Source: Phycisphaerales bacterium (GTDB taxonomy: Bacteria; Pseudomonadota; Gammaproteobacteria; Competibacterales; Competibacteraceae). Taken from it: a stretch of DNA of 10,204 nucleotides. Position numbers and translations under genes: made by a program. Of this stretch, positions 5,902 to 10,204 are shown piece by piece. The notes beneath the pieces were generated by a model, which was not told where the DNA came from, did not search any database, and saw nothing but the letters and a program-made list of their open reading frames with translations. The stretch is taken from the NCBI GenBank assembly GCA_014879435.1, contig JACSSB010000251.1, forward strand, positions 1 to 10,204. Direction: 5' to 3'. Numbering within the stretch: position 1 is the first letter of the stretch; every line of letters begins with the position of its first letter.

Positions 5902-7836
5902 ATGAACAAAAACATCGATATAAAGAGCCGCTGGCCAGTTCCGAGCGTAGGTGGCCCAGTGGAGTCGGCCCTGAGCATCGCCCATCAACGCGGTCTGTTA
6001 AGCGACCTGGATATCCATTTCGCCCGCTTTATCAACCGGCTGGCCGGTGACGGCTCACCGGAATTGGCCTGGGCGGCAGCGCTGGCCAGCCACGCCACCG
6101 GCCAAGGTGATATCTGCGTTAATTTGCCCCAGTGGTTGCGACGAACGCTGGGCAGTGCCGGACGGGATGGAGTTGAACCGCCACCGTTTATGCCACCGCC
6201 CATCCATGATTGGCTGAATACCCTGCGCGCCAGTCCGGTGGTGGGCCGACCCGGCGAGCGGCGACCGCTGGTGCTGGACCGACGCGGTCGGCTGTATCTG
6301 TACCGCTATTGGGAATACGAATGGAAGCTGGCCGAAAATCTGTTGCAGCGCGCACAGATCGTGCCGCCGCTACTGGATGAAGCGCAATTACACGCCGACT
6401 TGGCACGGCTGTTCCCACGCCATCTGCAATTGAGCGGCCCGGATTGGCAAAAGGTGGCGGCGGCGGTGGCCACGCTGAAACAAGTCTGCGTGATTTCTGG
6501 TGGACCTGGCACCGGTAAAACCAGCACCGTGTTGCGGATTTTGGCCTTGCTCACCGGCCAGACCGGTGGACGACCGTTACGCATCGCTTTGGCCGCACCG
6601 ACCGGCAAGGCGGCCGCTCGCCTGCGGGAATCGATCCGCGCCGCCAAACCCTCGCTGGAATTAGCCGCAGAGCGACTGGCGCAAATTCCTGAAGAAGCGT
6701 CCACCCTGCATCGTCTACTCGGTGCCGTGCCGAATTCGGTTTACTTCCGCCATGATCCCGATCATCCGCTGCCCTTGGATGTGCTGGTGGTGGATGAGGT
6801 GTCGATGGTCGATTTGGCATTGCTGGCCAAGACCGTGGCAGCGCTACCCGCCGAGGCGCGTTTGATTTTGCTGGGGGATAAGGATCAATTGGCTTCGGTG
6901 GAAGCGGGCGCGGTACTGGGCGATCTGTGCGCCGGAGCTGGACGCTTTTCCCCAGAATTTCGGGCGCGGCTGACGGTGCTGAGCGGCGAGTCGTTGCCAC
7001 GCGGTCGGGAATCGTCGTCGCCGCTGGTCGATACCATCGTGCTGTTGCGTCACAGTTATCGTTTCAGCGCAGATAGCGGGATCGGCGCGCTGGCACGGGC
7101 GGTGAACAGCGGCAAATCGGCGCTGGCACTGAGCCTGCTGACAGAGGCATCACATAAAGATATCGCGTGGCGGGATCTGGTCGATCCTGCTGCTTTAGCG
7201 GAACAGTTGGCGGAACCGGTTGCGACCGGATTCGCTCCCTATTTACGTGCGGTGCAGGCCAACGCCGAGCCGGTGGCCGTGTTCGAGCAGTTCAACCGTT
7301 TTCGGATATTAGCGGCGCTGCGTAGTGGACCGTTCGGAATCGAGGCACTGAACCGCTTATGCGAGGCCGCCTTGCAGAAACGAGGATTGATCGATACCCG
7401 CCTGAACTGGTATGCAGGCCGCCCGGTCATGGTGACCCGTAACGATTACAACCTACGCTTGTTCAATGGCGATATCGGCATCACCCTGCCCGACCCGGAT
7501 GCAGCGGAACGGTTGAAGGTGTTTTTTCTGGGCAACGACGGCACGCTGCGCAGTTTCGCCCCGGCCCGATTGCCGGAGCATGAAACCGTGTACGCGATGA
7601 CAGTGCACAAGAGCCAAGGTTCGGAATTTGAACAGGTGCTGGTGGTGACGCCGAACGAGCCTTCACCCGTACTGAGCCGGGAGTTGGTGTACACGGCACT
7701 GACACGGGCGAAACGGGAAGCGGTGTTTTATGGAATGCCCGAAGTATTCGCAGCGGCAATCGGGCGGCGGCTGCGGCGTTCCTCAGGGCTGCGGGATCGG
7801 CTGTGGGTGGAACCGAGAACACAAAATGGGCGGTGA
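5902..7836 (+). CDS. recD: RecD, helicase subunit (alpha chain) of exonuclease V (RecBCD)
   Basis: A superfamily 1B helicase of 644 residues (608 in E. coli). An N-terminal domain (about 1-150) of the type that contacts RecB precedes the motor. Helicase motifs are intact: Walker A GGPGTGKT (200-207), Walker B VVDEVSMVD (296-304) with Asp298-Glu299, motif III GDKDQLASVEAG (325-336), VHKSQGSEF (568-576) and the arginine-bearing YTALTRAK (597-604). The N-terminal domain and length fit RecD of RecBCD, not the longer RecD2 of bacteria without RecBC. RecD is the 5'-3' motor of RecBCD, which unwinds and degrades double-strand ends until it meets Chi. The frame is also open from a TTG at 5869 (11 extra residues), but ATG 5902 fits the predicted promoter better. 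It stands alone, without recB or recC beside it, and converges on the fic gene. Confidence 0.93.
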   Translation: MNKNIDIKSRWPVPSVGGPVESALSIAHQRGLLSDLDIHFARFINRLAGDGSPELAWAAALASHATGQGDICVNLPQWLRRTLGSAGRDGVEPPPFMPPPIHDWLNTLRASPVVGRPGERRPLVLDRRGRLYLYRYWEYEWKLAENLLQRAQIVPPLLDEAQLHADLARLFPRHLQLSGPDWQKVAAAVATLKQVCVISGGPGTGKTSTVLRILALLTGQTGGRPLRIALAAPTGKAAARLRESIRAAKPSLELAAERLAQIPEEASTLHRLLGAVPNSVYFRHDPDHPLPLDVLVVDEVSMVDLALLAKTVAALPAEARLILLGDKDQLASVEAGAVLGDLCAGAGRFSPEFRARLTVLSGESLPRGRESSSPLVDTIVLLRHSYRFSADSGIGALARAVNSGKSALALSLLTEASHKDIAWRDLVDPAALAEQLAEPVATGFAPYLRAVQANAEPVAVFEQFNRFRILAALRSGPFGIEALNRLCEAALQKRGLIDTRLNWYAGRPVMVTRNDYNLRLFNGDIGITLPDPDAAERLKVFFLGNDGTLRSFAPARLPEHETVYAMTVHKSQGSEFEQVLVVTPNEPSPVLSRELVYTALTRAKREAVFYGMPEVFAAAIGRRLRRSSGLRDRLWVEPRTQNGR

Positions 7837-7877
7837 GTAACGGAATCGATGAGCGAAGCGATTGCTTAGCGTTACTC
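7835..7877. terminator. Long dyad between the convergent recD and fic stop codons
   Basis: GAGTAACG (7835-7842) and CGTTACTC (7870-7877) form a perfect 8-bp outer stem. AATCG (7844-7848) and CGATT (7859-7863) can pair inside it. The dyad covers both stop codons: recD TGA at 7834-7836 and fic TAA at 7874-7872. A bidirectional terminator or a 3'-end protecting structure is plausible between convergent genes. It lacks a T-run on either strand, so it is not a classical intrinsic terminator. Confidence 0.4.
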
Positions 7878-8933
7878 CTCTTCCTGTTGGGGTGGCAGGC
7901 TATACCACGCCCCCCTACCCTTCCCCTGCCGGATCAATAACCCACGACTCACCAACTCAGCAAGTCGAGTTTTGACAGTTGGCCTGGGTGCGCCGCTTAG
8001 CTTTTCGGCCTGACCAGTGGTCATCCGTCCTTGTGTCCGCGCCTGTTCCAAAATCGTCAAAGCATCCGGGTGCAAACCTTCTAAACGCGATTCGTGCGCA
8101 ATCTTCGCAGCGAGTCGATCTTTCTGTCGTTTCAGCGAGCGCAGGAAGAAGAGTAGCCACGGCTCCCAATCGGGAGTTTCGTGAGTGAGCGTTCCTTGGG
8201 TCCGTCGCAAGGCGAGGTAGTAGCTGTCTTTATTCTGCTCAATGATGCTTTCCAGCGCACTGAACGGCACATAAGCGTAGCCAGCACGCAGTAGCAGCAA
8301 TGTGGTCAGTATGCGGGAGAGTCGACCGTTTCCATCCTGAAAAGGATGAATAGCCAGAAACTCCACCACGAATATCCCGATCACGACGAGCGGATGCAGG
8401 CTAGCATCGCTTAGGCTTTCTTGTGTCCAAACCAAGAGCTCCTGCATCCGTAAAGGGGTCTCGAAGGGCGAAGCTGTGGCAAAGACGATACCCAGACTTT
8501 CCCCGGCTGGCCCAAAAGCTTCGATGTGATTTGCAAGCTTCTTATATTCCCCACGATGACGTTGGTCCTTGCTTGTATGCCGAAGCAACATGGCGTGAAG
8601 CTGCTTGAGATAGTTTTCGGTCAGGGGAATCTCTAAGTAATTGGTGAAAATGGTCTCCATCAGCTCGGCATAACCTGCAACTTCCTGTTCGTCGCGGCTC
8701 ACGAAAGCGGTGTGCTCCAGCCGCCCAAGCAAGGTTTCTACTTCACGATCCGACAGCTTTGCTCCCTCGATGCGAGTCGAAGAACCGATACTTTCAATCG
8801 TGGCGACGCGCCGCAGAACCGCCAACCGTTCCGGCGCAAGTGTCTTCATCGCCCGCCAGACCCCTTTGAATTCATCGATGTCGGCAATCAGTCGGAGTAT
8901 TTCAGGGGTGATTTTGAGGGAGGCATTTTTCAT
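7872..8933 (-). CDS. Fic-domain adenylyltransferase with own inhibitory helix and C-terminal winged helix
   Basis: This 353-residue protein carries the full Fic active-site motif HPFQDGNGR (196-204), with catalytic His196 and the phosphate-binding Asp/Gly/Asn/Arg residues. Such enzymes usually transfer AMP from ATP to a hydroxyl of a target protein. The inhibitory motif [S/T]xxxE[G/N] is present as SSTRIEG (51-57), with Glu56 able to block ATP, and sits before the Fic core. This makes it a class II, self-inhibited Fic protein, not a toxin needing a separate antitoxin. HRGEYK (126-131) is the likely target-docking flap. Residues about 287-350 look like a winged helix (MTTGQAEKLSGAPRPTVKTRL), suggesting DNA binding, perhaps autoregulation. 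The start at 8933 has only a weak AGG ahead of it. The gene stands alone, with a repeat array upstream. The target cannot be told from sequence. Confidence 0.92.
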   Translation of the reverse strand: MKNASLKITPEILRLIADIDEFKGVWRAMKTLAPERLAVLRRVATIESIGSSTRIEGAKLSDREVETLLGRLEHTAFVSRDEQEVAGYAELMETIFTNYLEIPLTENYLKQLHAMLLRHTSKDQRHRGEYKKLANHIEAFGPAGESLGIVFATASPFETPLRMQELLVWTQESLSDASLHPLVVIGIFVVEFLAIHPFQDGNGRLSRILTTLLLLRAGYAYVPFSALESIIEQNKDSYYLALRRTQGTLTHETPDWEPWLLFFLRSLKRQKDRLAAKIAHESRLEGLHPDALTILEQARTQGRMTTGQAEKLSGAPRPTVKTRLAELVSRGLLIRQGKGRGAWYSLPPQQEEE

Positions 8934-8948
8934 GAAGGCGCCTATTTT

Positions 8949-9010
8949 CTATCCATAATGGGTTTATTGATACCCATAAAATATCCATAAATATCCACAA
9001 ATATCCATTT
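8949..9010. repeat. Phased ATATCCATAA repeats upstream of fic, candidate operator
   Basis: Four blocks of 10 bases stand head to tail at 8971-9010: TACCCATAAA, ATATCCATAA, ATATCCACAA, ATATCCATTT. A fifth copy, CTATCCATAA, is at 8949-8958. The CC of each core begins at 8953, 8974, 8985, 8995 and 9005, so spacings are 21, 11, 10 and 10 bases, close to whole turns of B-DNA. A perfect inverted repeat ATGGGT/ACCCAT (8958-8963, 8972-8977) is superimposed. The array occupies nearly all the space between the terminator of the preceding operon and the fic gene, so it must overlap the fic promoter. I infer an operator, with the Fic protein's own winged helix as the first candidate to bind it. Confidence 0.6.
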
Positions 9011-9014
9011 AGGC

Positions 9015-9043
9015 AAAAAACCGATCCAATTCCCAGCGGATCG
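9015..9043 (-). terminator. Intrinsic terminator after the ABC permease gene
   Basis: On the minus strand CGATCC (9043-9038), a 10-base loop and GGATCG (9027-9022) form a 6-bp stem. It is followed after one G by six T residues (9020-9015). The stem begins on the base after the permease stop codon. It should end the transporter transcript and insulate fic from it. Confidence 0.75.
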
Positions 9044-9922
9044 CTAAGCCTGTCCCTTCACTCGTAATCGTGGCAACACCAAAGCTAGGGCCACCAATAC
9101 GGCCGTCACCAAATTCAAATCCTGTGCTTGCAGGCCGAACAGACCGGCGTTCAAAGCCAGCGCCACGACCAAGCGATACAGCAGCGAACCGAGGATGCAG
9201 GCGGTGGTAGCCCAAGCCACGGTACGCGGATTCAACAACGCTTCGCCGCCGATCACTGCCGCCAGTCCGACCACGATGGTCCCAACTCCCATCGTTACGT
9301 CAGCGCTACCTTGAGCTTGGGCGAACAAGGCACCCGCCAAAGCTACCAGTGCGTTGCTCAGGGCCATGCCTAGAAAAATAGCGAATTGCACCCGGATACC
9401 GTGCGCTTGCGCCATGCGCGGGTTGACCCCCGTCGCACGCAGCGCCAACCCTAGTTCCGAATTCAGGAATCGATCCAGCAAGCACTTGATCACCACGACA
9501 GCCACGGCAAAAGCCAGCGGCGTCAATATATAGGTGGGCAGCGCCAGATCCTGCAAAGGCGTCAGGATGGTCTGCTCACCCAATAGCGCCACATTGGGCC
9601 GCCCCATGATCCGCAAATTGATCGAATACAGCGCGATCATCACCAAGATGCTGGCCAATAGATTGAGGATGCGCAGACGCAGATTTAGCCAAGCGGTCAC
9701 TAATCCGGCCACCGCTCCGGCCAGCATCGCTGCCAAAGTCGCCAGCCAGGGATTGACTTGATGAACGATTAAAATAGCGGTCACTGCCGCACCCAGCGGA
9801 AAACTGCCATCGACGGTTAAATCGGGGAATTGCAGCACCCGAAACGAGAGATAAACGCCAAGCGCCACCAGTCCGTAGATCAAACCCATTTCGATGGCGC
9901 CAAACAGGGCAAAAGTGCTCAT
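9044..9922 (-). CDS. ABC transporter permease, COG4120 type (TrpY-like, BPD_transp_2 fold)
   Basis: A 292-residue membrane protein, mostly hydrophobic, with about eight likely membrane segments between residues 5 and 285. LQFPDLTVDGSFPLGAA (30-46), ALRATGVNPRMAQAHGI (160-176) and the glycine-rich GVGTIVVGLAAVIGGEAL (212-229) are characteristic of the permeases that partner ABC_sub_bind (PF04392) proteins. One characterised relative set is the streptococcal TrpXYZ tryptophan importer, but substrates of most members are unknown and none can be assigned here. The gene starts three bases after the stop of the binding-protein gene, so the two are co-transcribed and probably coupled. The expected ATPase gene does not follow: a strong terminator comes directly after the stop, then fic. 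Confidence 0.88.
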   Translation of the reverse strand: MSTFALFGAIEMGLIYGLVALGVYLSFRVLQFPDLTVDGSFPLGAAVTAILIVHQVNPWLATLAAMLAGAVAGLVTAWLNLRLRILNLLASILVMIALYSINLRIMGRPNVALLGEQTILTPLQDLALPTYILTPLAFAVAVVVIKCLLDRFLNSELGLALRATGVNPRMAQAHGIRVQFAIFLGMALSNALVALAGALFAQAQGSADVTMGVGTIVVGLAAVIGGEALLNPRTVAWATTACILGSLLYRLVVALALNAGLFGLQAQDLNLVTAVLVALALVLPRLRVKGQA

Positions 9923-9925
9923 CGC

Positions 9926-10204
9926 TCAGGGCTCGACCACATGCGCTGCCCGCTGGCGCACGGCTTCGGGAATGACCACGCCCATCCGCGCCGCCGCACC
10001 CGGATTGAGAAACAGCTTGAGCGTTTTGATCCGCTCCACCGCCATTTCACCCGGATTTTCGCCACGCAATACCCGCACCACCAACTGTCCGGTTTGTCGG
10101 CCCACATCGTAATAATCGAAGCCGAGCGCAGCCACTGTCCCGCGTTCCACCGAATCGGTATCGGCGCTATAAACCGGAATGTGCGCCTCCCGACCGACTC
10201 GGAT
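9926..10204 (-). CDS. ABC transporter substrate-binding protein, ABC_sub_bind family, C-terminal part (cut by window edge)
   Basis: The minus-strand frame is open from the window edge to a TGA at 9928-9926, giving the last 92 residues. It contains IPVYSADTDSVERGTVAALGFDYYDVGRQTGQLVVRVLRG, the C-terminal lobe pattern of ABC_sub_bind proteins (PF04392, COG2984), in which a glycine-rich stretch is followed by GFDYYDxGRQTG. The ending LNPGAAARMGVVIPEAV is also typical. The protein should bind a small solute outside the inner membrane and deliver it to the permease encoded next. The signal peptide and N-terminal lobe lie outside the window, so location and ligand cannot be read. An internal GTG or ATG start would remove most of the lobe, so it is treated as the end of a longer gene. 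Confidence 0.88.
   Translation of the reverse strand: MRVGREAHIPVYSADTDSVERGTVAALGFDYYDVGRQTGQLVVRVLRGENPGEMAVERIKTLKLFLNPGAAARMGVVIPEAVRQRAAHVVEP

Noticed and set aside
6551..7000. Minus-strand open frame of 149 codons inside recD
   Set aside because: Arg/Pro-rich antisense translation of GC-rich helicase codons, with no family resemblance.
5902..7836. RecD2-type stand-alone helicase
   Set aside because: The protein is too short for RecD2 and has the N-terminal domain pattern of the RecBCD subunit.
7872..8933. Fic as toxin of a two-gene toxin-antitoxin module
   Set aside because: The inhibitory SSTRIEG motif is in the same chain, and no small antitoxin gene lies upstream between 8934 and the terminator at 9015.
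8949..9010. Repeat array as a CRISPR or plasmid-type origin
   Set aside because: Repeats are 10 bases with no spacers, so not CRISPR. No Rep gene, DnaA boxes or origin context is present, so an operator is more likely than iterons of an origin.

Overview
The window looks like ordinary chromosome from a moderately GC-rich proteobacterium, most likely a gammaproteobacterium. Sbp, CysB, CysT, CysW and CysA closely resemble the Escherichia coli/Salmonella proteins, and RecD is of the RecBCD type. I cannot name the genus with confidence. There are no rRNA or tRNA genes and no CRISPR array.

Left edge (1-800): an IS605-type insertion sequence, cut by the window edge. It has a divergent pair: tnpB (minus strand, N-terminal part only) and an apparently intact HUH transposase gene tnpA (plus strand). 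Two hairpins follow tnpA and probably form the left end of the element, which stops about 13 bases short of the end of cysB.

Sulfate block (808-5772, minus strand): a compact operon, sbp-cysT-cysW-cysA-cysB. It encodes the periplasmic sulfate-binding protein, the two membrane permeases, the ATPase and, as last gene, the LysR-type regulator of cysteine biosynthesis. cysA and cysB overlap by four bases (TTGA), with a TTG start for cysB. Transporter and regulator therefore probably share one transcript, and CysB would then be part of a feedback loop on its own operon.

Middle (5773-7836): a 129-base divergent control region separates sbp from recD, which encodes the RecD helicase subunit of exonuclease V. 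No recB or recC lies next to it.

Right part (7837-10204, minus strand): recD converges on a gene for a Fic-domain adenylyltransferase. That protein has its own inhibitory motif and a C-terminal winged helix, and its gene is preceded by an array of about 10-bp direct repeats phased on one DNA face. This array is the most unusual element here and looks like an operator. Upstream of it is the 3' end of a two-gene ABC transporter unit (ABC_sub_bind lipoprotein/periplasmic protein, then a COG4120-type permease). The unit ends at a strong intrinsic terminator directly after the permease, so the expected ATPase gene is not downstream.

I did not find a clearly new multi-gene system. The best candidates for follow-up are the Fic operator array, the solitary recD, and the regulator-in-operon arrangement with an IS at its 3' edge.
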